Position numbers and translations under genes: made by a program | In this document: one piece after another, positions 41,323 through 52,312 of the stretch | How the letters are laid out: every line of letters starts with the position of its first letter | Numbering within the stretch: position 1 is the stretch's first letter | NCBI RefSeq assembly: GCF_000020665.1 | Contig: NC_011071.1 | Coordinates: 1,354,501-1,418,500, forward strand | DNA length: 64,000 bases | DNA from: Stenotrophomonas maltophilia R551-3 | GTDB lineage: Bacteria; Pseudomonadota; Gammaproteobacteria; Xanthomonadales; Xanthomonadaceae | Direction of reading: 5' to 3' | Notes under the pieces: model-generated | What the model was told of the DNA's origin: nothing | What the model saw: the letters and a program-made list of their open reading frames with translations, nothing else | Databases searched by the model: none

Positions 41323-42987
41323 GTGGGCGTCAGGCAGTGGCGGTACGAAACAGGGACGCTGCTGGTCGTCCTGCTGATGGGAGTGCTGTTTCCCGATCCG
41401 GCGCACGCGCGCATGGCCGAGGCCGGCCGGGATTTCCTGCTGGTTGGTGCACCTACGGATGAACCGACGCCGCATCGTGGCTGCACGCCCGCGATGCTGG
41501 CCGGGCCACGCGAGCAGGTAGAGGTATCGGCGCCTCCCGGGGGCTGGTCGGGGCAACCCCAGGCCCTGGATGTGTTCAACGTGTTCGCTGGCGAAGTCCG
41601 CGTACAGCATGGCGACCGCGAGATCTGCGGCAACATGCACGATGCACGCACCCGTGATTCGCGCTTCCGTGCCGGCATCGGCCTGGTGGCGGTGCCGGCG
41701 GCTGGCAGCCATGAGCCGTTCCTGGTGTCGTGGCAGGCGCCGCTGAAGGCGCGCTGGGTGCCGACGTTGCGGCTGGGTGCGCCCAGTCCGGTCCAGCAGA
41801 ACGATACCGCCCGCCTGCTGGTGCGCGCGGCGTGCATCGCGGTGGCGATCGCGCTGGCGCTGTCGGCATTGATGGCTTACCTGACCACCCGTGACCGCAG
41901 CTTCCTGGTCTACATCGGCGCGACGTTCGTGGTGGTGTTGTGGCAGGCGATTCTTGGCGGCTTGAGCGGCTACCCCGAACCCTGGCTGCCGGTGGGGGAG
42001 CGCGGCGCATGGTGGCTGCTGGCGCTGACCGCTGCGACCCAGGCGCTGGTACTGCCTGCTCTGTGGCGCCTCAACGGCGGGGACCGCCTGCTGCCACGCT
42101 CGCGGCCGGCACAGCAGGGCGTGCTCTGGGGCCTGCTGGGGCTGGCCGCGCTGGTGCCGTGGCTGCGCTGGGAAACCCTGGCGCTGGTCGCGGAGGGCCT
42201 GCAGCTGAGCTTCATCCTCGGTTGCCTGCTGTCACTGGCCGCCGGCATACGGGCGTGGTTGCGTGGTGACTGCTGGGCGCTGGCAGGCCTGGCGGCGCTG
42301 GTGCCGCTGCTGGTGATGATCGCCGCCGATGCCAGCAGTGCGGGGTGGCTGCTGGAATACCGGGTGGAAGCGCTGCAGCTGTCGGTGACCTGGCTGCTGA
42401 TGATGGCCGCCTATGCCATGAACCAGCGGCTGGGCCGACTGCGCCAGCAGCGCGATGAACTGCGCCAGCTGGCCGAAACCGATGGCCTGACCGGGCTACC
42501 CAACCGCAGGGCCGGCCTGCAGCAGCTGGCCCGTCACCTGGCGCAGGTCGACCGTGAGCGCGGCCCGCTGGTGATCGGTTTCCTGGACATCGACCTGTTC
42601 AAGGACATCAACGACCGCCATGGCCACGCGGTGGGCGACCAGGTGCTGGTGGCGGTAGCGCGAGCCCTGCGCACGGCAGTCCGCAGCCAGGACGAAGTGG
42701 TGCGGATGGGCGGCGAGGAGTTCCTGCTGCTGATGCCGGGCATGCCGCGCGAAACGGCGTCGGCCCGGCTGGATCGGCTGCGCCAGCGCATCATCGAGGC
42801 CGGCCAGGCATTGCAGGTCCCTGGGCTGGAGGTCACAGCCAGCATCGGGCTGGCACAGTGGCGGCCGGGCGAGGATGATCTGGCCGCGCTGCTACGCCGG
42901 GCCGACCATGCCATGTACGTGGCCAAGCGGGCGGGCCGCAACCGGGTCTTCGATGGTGAAGAACTCGATCCACCCGTGCCGGAATGA
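41323..42987 (+). CDS. Diguanylate cyclase with 7TM-like membrane sensor
   Basis: This is a predicted inner-membrane cyclic-di-GMP synthase. The 554 residues have a signal peptide or first TM (about 10-30), a periplasmic domain (about 30-160), then seven or so membrane helices (about 165-365) in the 7TMR-DISM style. A short coiled linker (RLGRLRQQRDELRQLAETD) leads into a GGDEF domain with active-site GGEEF (RMGGEEFLLL) and LDIDLFKDINDRHGHAVGDQ. The active site is intact; no RxxD inhibitory site is obvious. The start is a GTG; an ATG seven bases upstream is in another frame. Confidence 0.87.
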   Translation: MGVRQWRYETGTLLVVLLMGVLFPDPAHARMAEAGRDFLLVGAPTDEPTPHRGCTPAMLAGPREQVEVSAPPGGWSGQPQALDVFNVFAGEVRVQHGDREICGNMHDARTRDSRFRAGIGLVAVPAAGSHEPFLVSWQAPLKARWVPTLRLGAPSPVQQNDTARLLVRAACIAVAIALALSALMAYLTTRDRSFLVYIGATFVVVLWQAILGGLSGYPEPWLPVGERGAWWLLALTAATQALVLPALWRLNGGDRLLPRSRPAQQGVLWGLLGLAALVPWLRWETLALVAEGLQLSFILGCLLSLAAGIRAWLRGDCWALAGLAALVPLLVMIAADASSAGWLLEYRVEALQLSVTWLLMMAAYAMNQRLGRLRQQRDELRQLAETDGLTGLPNRRAGLQQLARHLAQVDRERGPLVIGFLDIDLFKDINDRHGHAVGDQVLVAVARALRTAVRSQDEVVRMGGEEFLLLMPGMPRETASARLDRLRQRIIEAGQALQVPGLEVTASIGLAQWRPGEDDLAALLRRADHAMYVAKRAGRNRVFDGEELDPPVPE

Positions 42988-43021
42988 AGCGCAGCGGGCG
43001 GCGATGCCGGATAATGGGCCG

Positions 43022-43744
43022 ATGACCACCCGACTCAACAAACATATCGCCGACACCGGCTTCTGCTCCCGCCGCGAGGCCGATCGCCTGATCGCCGCCC
43101 GCCGGGTCACCGTCAACGGCCACCCGGCCGGTACCGGCGCGGTGGTGGGCGAAGAAGACCAGGTGCTGGTCGACGGCCAGCCGCTGCGCGCGCGCGTTGC
43201 ACGCAAGCCCGGTACCCGCCGCCACGTCTACATCGCGCTGAACAAGCCGGTGGGCGTGACCTGCACCACCGAAACCTCGGTCAAGGGCAACATCGTCGAC
43301 TTCGTTGGCCATGAGCAGCGCATCTTCCCGATCGGCCGCCTCGACAAGGAGTCGGAAGGGTTGATCCTGATGACCAGCAACGGCGACATCGTCAACCAGA
43401 TCCTGCGCGCCGAGAATGGCCACCAGAAGGAGTACCTGGTAGCGGTGAACAAGCCGGTCACCGACGAATTCCTGCGTGGCATGGCCCGCGGCGTGCGCAT
43501 CCACGACCAGATGACGCTGCCGTGCAAGACCTCGCGCATCGCCAAGTTCGGTTTCCGCATCACCCTGCAGCAGGGCCTGAACCGGCAGATCCGCCTGATG
43601 GCTGCCGAGTTCGGCTATCGCGTGACCCAGCTGCGCCGCGTGCGCATCGACAACATCAAGATCGGCGCGCTGAAGCCGGGCCAGTGGCGCAACCTGACCG
43701 AGCAGGAACTGCAGGGCCTGCTGCCGAAGCAGCTGGACTGGTAA
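43022..43744 (+). CDS. rluF: 23S rRNA pseudouridine(2604) synthase RluF
   Basis: RluF isomerises U2604 (and partly U2605) of 23S rRNA. The 240 residues have an N-terminal S4 domain (RLNKHIADTGFCSRREADRL) and the RsuA/RluF catalytic domain, with nucleophile Asp108 in PIGRLDKESEGL. QGLNRQIRLMAAEFGYRVTQLRRVRI is diagnostic for RluF-type enzymes. An in-frame ATG six codons upstream is possible. It sits between two cyclic-di-GMP genes but shows no functional link to them. Confidence 0.9.
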   Translation: MTTRLNKHIADTGFCSRREADRLIAARRVTVNGHPAGTGAVVGEEDQVLVDGQPLRARVARKPGTRRHVYIALNKPVGVTCTTETSVKGNIVDFVGHEQRIFPIGRLDKESEGLILMTSNGDIVNQILRAENGHQKEYLVAVNKPVTDEFLRGMARGVRIHDQMTLPCKTSRIAKFGFRITLQQGLNRQIRLMAAEFGYRVTQLRRVRIDNIKIGALKPGQWRNLTEQELQGLLPKQLDW

Positions 43745-43750
43745 CGCGAG

Positions 43751-43819
43751 GTAGTGCCGGCCGCTGGCCGGCTGCACCAGGCATCGGATGAGCGCGGGGT
43801 GCCGGCCAGCGGCCGGCAC
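43751..43819. repeat. SMAG pair (TGCCGGCC class)
   Basis: Forward copy 43751-43772 (GTAGTGCCGGCCGCTGGC...) and a reverse copy 43799-43819 lacking CTAC lie between rluF and the GAF-GGDEF gene and can pair as one long stem. Confidence 0.85.
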
Positions 43820-43888
43820 TCCCCGTTGTGCGGATTGCGGACCGGCATCGGCTAGACTCCGCAGTGACCTGCCGGAACGTGACGCTGC

Positions 43889-44959
43889 ATGATCAAGCCC
43901 GACAAGCCTGCCAACGAAGCCCTTCGGCTCGAGGCGCTGTACCGCTACCGGATCCTGGATTCGCAGCGTGAGAAATCCTTCGACGACCTGGTCGCGATCG
44001 CCAAGGCGGTCTGTGGCACGTCGATGGCGGCGGTGACCCTGATCGATGTGGAACGGCAGTGGTTCAAGTCGATCCAGGGCATCGACGCGGCGGAGAACCT
44101 GCGCAGCGATTCGATGTGTGGCCACGCCATCCTGCAACCGCAGGAAATCATGGTGGTGGAGGACGCGTTGCAGGACGTCCGCTTCCATGACAACCCGGTG
44201 GTGACCGGCGACCCGCACATCCGCTTCTATGCCGGCGCGCCGCTGATCAGTTCCGATGGCCTGCCACTGGGCACGCTGTGCGTGTTCGATGCGCATCCGC
44301 AGCACCTGCCCAGCGACAAGGCCGAGGCGCTGGCGGCATTGTCGCGGCAGGTGATGCTGGTGATGGAGCTGCGCCGTTTCGCGCTCGACATCCAGAAGCA
44401 CATGCTGGAACGTGATGATTACGAGCGCCTGCTGTCGGAATACCAGGACGTGCTGCTTGCACAGAATGCCGACCTGGCCGAGCAGAGCCGTACCGATGCG
44501 CTGACCGGCCTGCCCAATCGCCGCGCGATGGCGGCGGCGCTGGAAGAGGCGGTTGCGGTGGTGGATGATCAACCCGGCGTCGCCTGCGTTGCGCTGCTCG
44601 ACATCGATCATTTCAAGCACATCAACGATTTCCAGGGCCACGCCACCGGTGACCGGGTGCTGGCCGAGCTGGGTGTGCTGCTGCGCTCGCACTTCGCCGG
44701 CCGCGGCATGGCTGCGCGCTACGGCGGCGAGGAGTTCGTGGCGGTGATGCCGTCGACCGACCTGCACACGGCCGAACTGCAGTGCGAGTTCCTGCGCCTG
44801 GCGGTGGCCGACCTGCCGCTTGGATTCCCGGTCACGGTCAGCATCGGTGTTGCCCAGCACCAGCCGGGTGAAAGTGTGGATGACACGCTGGCCCGCGCCG
44901 ACAAGGCGCTGTACCGGGCCAAGGGCAATGGCCGCAACCGGGTGGAACGGGCGGGCTGA
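43889..44959 (+). CDS. GAF-GGDEF diguanylate cyclase
   Basis: This is a soluble cyclic-di-GMP synthase of 356 residues. An N-terminal GAF domain (about 25-165; AVTLIDVERQWFKS, DSMCGHAI, FYAGAPLISSDGLPLGTLCV) resembles GAFs found before GGDEF or histidine kinase domains. A coiled-coil linker (about 170-200) precedes a GGDEF domain with intact GGEEF (RYGGEEFVAV) and LDIDHFKHINDFQGHATGDR. The ligand of the GAF domain is unknown. There is no membrane segment. Confidence 0.87.
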   Translation: MIKPDKPANEALRLEALYRYRILDSQREKSFDDLVAIAKAVCGTSMAAVTLIDVERQWFKSIQGIDAAENLRSDSMCGHAILQPQEIMVVEDALQDVRFHDNPVVTGDPHIRFYAGAPLISSDGLPLGTLCVFDAHPQHLPSDKAEALAALSRQVMLVMELRRFALDIQKHMLERDDYERLLSEYQDVLLAQNADLAEQSRTDALTGLPNRRAMAAALEEAVAVVDDQPGVACVALLDIDHFKHINDFQGHATGDRVLAELGVLLRSHFAGRGMAARYGGEEFVAVMPSTDLHTAELQCEFLRLAVADLPLGFPVTVSIGVAQHQPGESVDDTLARADKALYRAKGNGRNRVERAG

Positions 44960-44969
44960 AGCCCCTCAG

Positions 44970-44992
44970 GTAGATCCACGCCACGCGTGGAT
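44970..44992 (+). repeat. SMAG repeat (GTAGATCCACGCC class)
   Basis: GTAG followed by an ATCCACGC-CAC-GCGTGGAT hairpin, just after the GAF-GGDEF stop. Confidence 0.85.
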
Positions 44993-45079
44993 GAAATATC
45001 CATTCGAACGCCATGCGCGTCGCATTCCCTGCGATCCACGTGCTGCACCATGCCGTTCCTGTTCCCACGGACGCCGACC

Positions 45080-46240
45080 ATGCTGCAGACCCTGGCCATC
45101 GCCCACTACCGCTCGTTGCACGGGTTGGTGCTGCCGCTGCAGCAGCTGAACGTGGTCACCGGCGACAATGGCAGCGGCAAATCCAGCCTGTACCGCGCGC
45201 TGCGCCTGCTGGCGGAGACCGCGCAGGGCGGCGTCGCGGCGGTGCTGGCCCGTGAAGGCGGCCTCGCTTCGGCGCTGTGGGCGGGCCCGGAAAAAATAGA
45301 TCGACGGGTCACTGCCGGCGAGATTCCATTGCAAGGCGGCCCACGCCAGGAATCGGTGGGACTGAAGCTTGGCTTCACTACTGACGAATTCGGCTATGCC
45401 ATCGATCTGGGCTACCCGCCACCGAGCCGCTCCGCGTTCGCACTGGACCCGCAGATCAAGGCCGAGGCGATCTGGGCCGGGCCGTTCCTGCGCAGTGCCA
45501 ACCTGCTGGTCGACCGCCGTGGTGCAATGGTGCGGCAACGCCATGCGCATGGCTGGGATCTGGTTGACGAACACGTGTCACTGTTCGACAGCCTGTTCAC
45601 CCAGGTCGGCGATCCGCAGCGCATGCCGGAGACCATCGCCCTGCGCGAGTACATCCGCCGCTGGCGCTTCTACGATCATTTCCGCAGTGATGCCGACGCA
45701 CCGGCGCGACAGCCGGCGATGGCCACACGCACGCCGGTGCTGCATCACGACGGCCGCGATCTGGCCGCAGCGTGGGTGACCATTCTCGAGATCGGCGATC
45801 CGGGCGCACTGGCACGCAGCGTGGACGATGCTTTCCCGGGTGCCACGGTCAGCTTCGAGCCGCTGGATGGCCGGCTGGGCCTGCGCTTCCACCAACCCGG
45901 CCTGCTGCGGCCGTTGTCGATGGCCGAGCTGTCCGACGGCACGCTGCGCTTCCTGCTGTTGGCCGCTGCGCTGCACACGCCGCGCCCGCCGCCGCTGTTG
46001 GTGCTCAACGAGCCGGAGACCAGCCTGCATCCCGATCTCCTGCCGGCGCTGGCGCGGCTTATCATCGCCGCCAGCACACGCAGCCAGGTATGGGTGGTGT
46101 CACACGCCAGCCGCCTGATCGCGGCGCTGGAACAGGCACCCGGATGCCACTCGCTGCACCTGCAGAAGGAACAGGGACGCACGCTGTTGAGTGGGCAGGG
46201 CCTGCTGGATGCACCGGCATGGCATTGGCCGCAGCGCTGA
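45080..46240 (+). CDS. AAA-family ATPase (SMC/OLD-like single-gene type)
   Basis: The 386-residue product has an N-terminal LQTLAIAHYRSLHGLVLPL typical of RecF/OLD-like ATPases, Walker A GDNGSGKSSL, a signature-like region LSMAELSDGTLRFL, Walker B LLVLNEPETSLHPDLLP and a D-loop/H-switch VWVVSHASRL. It corresponds to the stand-alone predicted ATPases of COG4637. No TOPRIM domain is present and no nuclease lies adjacent, so an OLD or Gabija-like system is not supported. Function is unknown. The start is set by similarity; an in-frame ATG ten codons upstream exists. Confidence 0.8.
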   Translation: MLQTLAIAHYRSLHGLVLPLQQLNVVTGDNGSGKSSLYRALRLLAETAQGGVAAVLAREGGLASALWAGPEKIDRRVTAGEIPLQGGPRQESVGLKLGFTTDEFGYAIDLGYPPPSRSAFALDPQIKAEAIWAGPFLRSANLLVDRRGAMVRQRHAHGWDLVDEHVSLFDSLFTQVGDPQRMPETIALREYIRRWRFYDHFRSDADAPARQPAMATRTPVLHHDGRDLAAAWVTILEIGDPGALARSVDDAFPGATVSFEPLDGRLGLRFHQPGLLRPLSMAELSDGTLRFLLLAAALHTPRPPPLLVLNEPETSLHPDLLPALARLIIAASTRSQVWVVSHASRLIAALEQAPGCHSLHLQKEQGRTLLSGQGLLDAPAWHWPQR

Positions 46241-46270
46241 CAAGGCGATTCGCACCCTGCGCGGATACGC

Positions 46271-47218
46271 TCAGTCGGCGATGTTGCGTGCTTCCGACGT
46301 ACCGAGAATCTCCGGGTGCTGCACCGGCTTGCGGCGGTTCAACAACGGGTGCAGGAACACGGCACCGACGATGATCGCCACGCCCAGATAGAACCACGGG
46401 GTCACTTCGTGCTGCTCGCGCAGCAGCACCACTGCCAGCAGTACGGCGTAGACCGGCTCCAGGTTGGTCACCAGCTGCACGGTGTAGGCGCTTAGGTGAC
46501 GCAGTGCGACCAGCGCCAGCGCGAACGGCAGCAGCGTGCAGAACCCGGCCAGCACCAACAGCAGGATGCCGTCGTGCAGGTCGGGCACCACCCACAGCGG
46601 GCTGGCCAGCGCCGGCAGCAGGTAGGGCATCAGCGGCGCCAGCAGGGTCAGGGTGAGGGTACCTGCACCCAGTTCCAGTGCCGTGACCGTAAGCGGATCG
46701 GCGTGGCTGACCATGCGCTTGTTGAGCGAGCCGAACACCGCCACCAGCAGCGCCGAGATCGCACCGATCAGCACACCCAGGCGCATGCCATCGGGCACGC
46801 CCCCGACCACCAGTGCAACACCCGGCAGCACGGCCAGGCCGAACGCCAGTTCACGCAGCTGGAACGGCCGCTTGGCCACCCAGGGTTCGATGATCGAGGT
46901 GAACACCGGGGCCAGCGCGATGCAGGTGGCGGCCACCGAAGCGTTGGCCAGTTTCACCGCGCCATAGAAGGTCAACCAGTGCAGGGCGACCAGCGCGCCG
47001 ATGCCGGCGTAGCCCGCCACCACGCGCAGAGGCAGGGTACGCAACCCGCGCCAGACCCGCGGCAGCAGGGCCAGCATCGCTGTCACCAGCAGCATGCGCC
47101 ACCAGACCAGCGGCAGCGCGGGCAGAGTGATCAGCTTGCCGAGGATGGCAGTGACGCCCCACAGCAGGACACAGAAGTGGATCTGCCACAGCGCTTTGCG
47201 GGTGTCGGGTGTGCTCAT
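46271..47218 (-). CDS. EamA/DMT-family membrane transporter
   Basis: The 315-residue protein has ten predicted membrane helices in two EamA repeats. The first repeat begins WQIHFCVLLWGVTAILGKLI, and the second contains LNKRMVSHADPLTVTALELG. It is probably a metabolite or amino-acid exporter of unknown substrate. The start is taken at MSTPDTRK; an upstream in-frame ATG adds six residues. It is convergent with the ATPase gene (30 bases apart) and lies downstream of the DUF72 gene on the same strand. Confidence 0.85.
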   Translation of the reverse strand: MSTPDTRKALWQIHFCVLLWGVTAILGKLITLPALPLVWWRMLLVTAMLALLPRVWRGLRTLPLRVVAGYAGIGALVALHWLTFYGAVKLANASVAATCIALAPVFTSIIEPWVAKRPFQLRELAFGLAVLPGVALVVGGVPDGMRLGVLIGAISALLVAVFGSLNKRMVSHADPLTVTALELGAGTLTLTLLAPLMPYLLPALASPLWVVPDLHDGILLLVLAGFCTLLPFALALVALRHLSAYTVQLVTNLEPVYAVLLAVVLLREQHEVTPWFYLGVAIIVGAVFLHPLLNRRKPVQHPEILGTSEARNIAD

Positions 47219-47263
47219 CCGCCTATTGTGAGGCAAGGCGGCGCCCGTCGCGCATCGGTCGTG

Positions 47264-48076
47264 CTATGCGCCGCCGTCCACGTGCCGCTGCAGCGCCATT
47301 GCCGCCGCCGGATTGCGAGCTTTGGCGGCGCCTATGCACAGCAGGTAGACCTCGCGCGGTATTTCCGTGGCTGCCGTGGCGAGGCAGGGCAGGTCGGCCA
47401 CCGGCTCGCCGCGTGACCAGCGTCGTGCGCGCTCCGCCCAGCGCTGCTGCACCGGGGCCGGCAGGCCCTCGTTCAAGCGTGCCTGGCTGCGCTTGATCCG
47501 CGCGTAGACGAAGCCGGCACTGACATCGCCGTGTAGTGGCGCCTCGTCGCTGTCCTCGATCACCAGCGCCACGCCATGGCGGCGCGCGGCGGCGACCAGT
47601 GCCGGGCCATGTGCCTCGGCGTTGCGGACCTCCAGCGCATGCTGCAGCGGCACGCCGTCCAATTGCTTCGGCAGCTGTGCCATCAGTGCGTCCAGCGCTT
47701 CGGCATCGGCCGGATGGCGTGGGTCGAACTGCCACAGCAAGGGGCCGAGCCGGTCACCCAGCGCGAGCGCCGCCTGCAGGAACGGCGTTGCAGCCTCCAC
47801 AGTGCTGGACAGGTCGCGGCGCTGCACCAGGTAGCGTGGCGCCTTCATCGAAAAACGGAAGCCGTCCGGCGTCTGCGCCGCCCATTGCGCGCACTGGGCG
47901 GCAGTGGGCGTGCGGTAGAAGGTGCCGTTGATCTCGATGCAGCGCAGCGCGCGGCTGGCATGGGCCAGTTCCTCGCGTTGCGGCAGGCCCGGCGGATAGA
48001 ACATGCCACCGCGCCATTCGGGAAACACCCAGCCACCGATACCGCAGCGGATCGCGGCCTGCGTCGTTGCGGCCAT
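47264..48076 (-). CDS. DUF72 family protein (YecE-like)
   Basis: This is a 270-residue TIM-barrel-like protein of unknown function. Family marks are IRCGIGGWVFPEWRGGMFYP at the start, the EINGTFYRTP motif, FSMKAPRYLVQRRDL, LLWQFDP and a late FVYARIKRSQ. Its ATG shares one base with the stop of the upstream VOC gene (TGATG), so the two are coupled. The open frame runs further upstream inside the VOC gene in another frame and is not used. Confidence 0.85.
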   Translation of the reverse strand: MAATTQAAIRCGIGGWVFPEWRGGMFYPPGLPQREELAHASRALRCIEINGTFYRTPTAAQCAQWAAQTPDGFRFSMKAPRYLVQRRDLSSTVEAATPFLQAALALGDRLGPLLWQFDPRHPADAEALDALMAQLPKQLDGVPLQHALEVRNAEAHGPALVAAARRHGVALVIEDSDEAPLHGDVSAGFVYARIKRSQARLNEGLPAPVQQRWAERARRWSRGEPVADLPCLATAATEIPREVYLLCIGAAKARNPAAAMALQRHVDGGA

Positions 48077-48519
48077 CACTGGCCGTGGTCCGCGCGCCAC
48101 GGATCGTAGCTGCCGAACCACCACATGTAACCTTCCGGGTCGGCACAGGCGTAGCCACGGCCACCGTAGTCCTGGTCGGCAATGTCGATGACGATGCGGG
48201 CACCGGCAGCCTTGGCCCGCGCATAGTGCGCATCGGCATCGGTGACGATCACGCAGGCGCTCTGCGTCTGGCGGCCGCCGACCTCGTCCGGCATCACCGC
48301 CAGCTTGGACCATTCGCCGCTACTGCTGCTCGAGCCGAGCATGATCATGCCGTTGCCGTATGTCAGCTGCGCATGGAACACCGTATCGCCGTCGGCATAC
48401 ACCGCCTGGACGTGAAAACCGAAGGCGCGTTGCAACCACTCGATGGCGGCCTGCGCGTCGCGGTAGCGCAGGCACGGAATGATGGTCGACCCGTTGCTCG
48501 GTTGTCCGTTCTCGCCCAT
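48076..48519 (-). CDS. VOC-superfamily (glyoxalase/bleomycin-resistance-like) protein
   Basis: The 147 residues form one paired beta-alpha-beta-beta-beta unit of the VOC type, with IIPCLRYRDAQAAIEWLQRAFG at the start and GYACADPEGYMWWFGSY near the end. It resembles the PhnB-like subgroup often annotated as a bleomycin-resistance protein. The metal ligands are not the full glyoxalase I set, so enzymatic function is uncertain. It is upstream of and coupled to the DUF72 gene. Confidence 0.82.
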   Translation of the reverse strand: MGENGQPSNGSTIIPCLRYRDAQAAIEWLQRAFGFHVQAVYADGDTVFHAQLTYGNGMIMLGSSSSSGEWSKLAVMPDEVGGRQTQSACVIVTDADAHYARAKAAGARIVIDIADQDYGGRGYACADPEGYMWWFGSYDPWRADHGQ

Positions 48520-48629
48520 GACACCCCTCCTATGGCACAGGGCAGGCTGCGCCCGGGGCCGTTACCATCGCGCGAAACCCTGGTGACGGCCTGCACATGG
48601 CCGCCACCCCTGTTCGGAGATCGTGCTGG

Positions 48630-50189
48630 ATGAAAACCTGGATTGGAGGAGCCGTGCTGCTGGCGTGCACGACCATGGCGAATGCTGCGACCCCGGAGCA
48701 GCTGCAGGACCTGGATGCCACCGTCGAGCGCGTGCGCGCACAGTTCGACGTGCCCGGCATTGCCGTGGCCGTGGTCAAGGATGGCCAGGTGGTGCTGGAA
48801 CGCGGCTGGGGCGTGCGCGAGCAGGGCAAGCCGGAGCCGGTGCAGGCCGATACCCTGTTTGCCATCGCTTCCAATACAAAGGCGTTCACCGCTACTTCGC
48901 TGAACCTGCTGGCAGAGGACGGCAAGCTGAAGATGGACGACAAGGTGATCGACCACCTGCCGTCGTTCCGCATGTCCGACCCGTTCGTGACCGGCCAGAT
49001 GACGATCCGGGACCTGCTGTCGCACCGCAGCGGCCTGAGCCTGGGCGCCGGTGACCTGCTGTTCTGGCCGACCACCTCCTACAGCAACGCCGAAGTGGTG
49101 GAGCGTCTGGGCAAGGTGCCACTGAAGGGTGGGTTCCGCGAAAGCTACGCCTACGACAACATCCTGTACGCGGTCGCCCAACAGGTGATCGAACATGTCT
49201 CCGGCATGAGCTACCAGCAGTTCCTGCAGACCCGCATCTTCGACAAGGTGGGCATGGCCGGCACGCGCTACAACGCCGATCACCTGAAGCCGGGCGACAA
49301 GGCGGCGGTCGGCCACGCCAAGTACGATTTCAAGGACCTGCGTACCGTTGCACCGCTGACCTGGTCGAACAACGCCGGCGCCGGTGGCATCTATTCCAGC
49401 GCGCACGACATGGCGCGCTGGATGCAGGTGCAGCTGGCCGAGGGCAAGCTGGCCGATGGCACGCAGCTGTTCAGCGACAAGAGCCAGCAGCAGATGTGGC
49501 GGATGATCACGCCACAGTCGATCCCGGCGTCGAGCGTGCCGGAGCTGGCACCGGCGCGGGCCAACTTTGCCGGTTACGGCGAAGGCTGGAGCCTGAGCGA
49601 CTACCGCGGGCAGAAACTGGTCTGGCACACCGGTGGCTGGCCGGGCATGGTTTCACGGCTGACTCTGGTGCCGGGCGAGAAGCTGGGCGTGGTGGTGCTG
49701 ACCAACCAGGAAGTGGGCGCAGCGTTCAACGCGATCACCCTGAGCGTGCTTGATGCCTATCTGGGCGGCGAGAAGCACGACTGGGTGGATGCCTATGCCA
49801 AGGCCGTGGCCAAGGGCCAGGACAAGGCCGACGAGGCCTGGGCCAAGCACCAGGCGGCGCGCGACAAGGGCAGCAAGCCGTCGCTGGCACTGGCTGGCTA
49901 CAGCGGCACCTTCCGCGACCGCTGGTACGGCGACATGCAGGTCAGCGCCGAGGGCAAGGGCCTGCGCCTGCGCTTCATGAAGACCGCGCAGCTGAGCGGC
50001 CGGCTGGAGCATTGGCAGCACGACACCTTCATCGTGCGCTGGGACGACCGTTCGCTCAACGCCGATGCGTTCGTGAACTTCAGCCTGGACCCGGACGGCA
50101 AGGTGCGCGAGGTGCGCATGCAGTCGATCTCCGACCTGACCGATTTCAGCTTCGATTTCCAGGACCTGCTGTTCACCCCGGCAACGTAA
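48630..50189 (+). CDS. Secreted serine hydrolase of the beta-lactamase/PBP4* family
   Basis: The 519-residue protein has a signal peptide (about 1-20, TMANA) and a class C beta-lactamase-like catalytic domain. Ser81-x-x-Lys84 lies in AIASNTKAF, Tyr-x-Asn is YDN in ESYAYDNILY, and HTGGWPGM holds the third element. A C-terminal DUF3471-type domain follows (about 400-519; GYSGTFRDRWYGDMQVSAEG). Such enzymes are peptidases or esterases more often than true beta-lactamases; S. maltophilia resistance enzymes L1 and L2 are unrelated to it. No AmpR-type regulator is adjacent. Confidence 0.87.
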   Translation: MKTWIGGAVLLACTTMANAATPEQLQDLDATVERVRAQFDVPGIAVAVVKDGQVVLERGWGVREQGKPEPVQADTLFAIASNTKAFTATSLNLLAEDGKLKMDDKVIDHLPSFRMSDPFVTGQMTIRDLLSHRSGLSLGAGDLLFWPTTSYSNAEVVERLGKVPLKGGFRESYAYDNILYAVAQQVIEHVSGMSYQQFLQTRIFDKVGMAGTRYNADHLKPGDKAAVGHAKYDFKDLRTVAPLTWSNNAGAGGIYSSAHDMARWMQVQLAEGKLADGTQLFSDKSQQQMWRMITPQSIPASSVPELAPARANFAGYGEGWSLSDYRGQKLVWHTGGWPGMVSRLTLVPGEKLGVVVLTNQEVGAAFNAITLSVLDAYLGGEKHDWVDAYAKAVAKGQDKADEAWAKHQAARDKGSKPSLALAGYSGTFRDRWYGDMQVSAEGKGLRLRFMKTAQLSGRLEHWQHDTFIVRWDDRSLNADAFVNFSLDPDGKVREVRMQSISDLTDFSFDFQDLLFTPAT

Positions 50190-50211
50190 ACCGATGCGGT
50201 CCAGATGATCG

Positions 50212-50283
50212 GTAGCGCCGGGCCACGCCCGGCGAGCGCGCAGCGCGGTTGCAGGGGACCCGCCGGGCATGGCCCGGCGCTAC
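50212..50283. repeat. Inverted SMAG pair
   Basis: A forward copy (50212-50234) and a reverse copy (50261-50283) are separated by 26 bases. Together they can form a stem of over 20 bp between the hydrolase and ABC transporter genes. Confidence 0.88.
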
Positions 50284-50360
50284 CAGAACCGGAGCATCAT
50301 CGGCTGGCGTACACATCCGGCGTGGGATACTTCGCCGCTTGCAAGAGGCGAGGGAATGCG

Positions 50361-52193
<1,833 letters not shown>

Positions 52194-52200
52194 TCGTTTC

Positions 52201-52291
52201 GGGGTGGAGCCCTTTCCGGTGGAAAGGGAACCGACCTCACATCACGTCCCTCGGGGTCGGATCCTTTTCCGCAGGAAAAGGCTCTGACCCC
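52201..52291. repeat. Two adjacent GGGGTC palindromes
   Basis: 52201-52238 (GGGGTGGAGCCCTTTCC facing GGAAAGGGAACCGACCTC) and 52253-52291 (GGGGTCGGATCCTTTTCC facing GGAAAAGGCTCTGACCCC). They lie between the ABC exporter and agp, the second ending 21 bases before the agp start. Confidence 0.88.
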
Positions 52292-52312
52292 GAGCCCTTT
52301 CCGGAAACCAGC

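Noticed and set aside
45080..46240. OLD nuclease or Gabija-type defence system
   Set aside because: There is no TOPRIM domain in the ATPase and no UvrD-like helicase or nuclease gene beside it.
48630..50189. True antibiotic-hydrolysing class C beta-lactamase
   Set aside because: The SxxK and YxN motifs are present, but the long C-terminal DUF3471-type domain and lack of an AmpR-like regulator fit a PBP4*/esterase-type hydrolase better.
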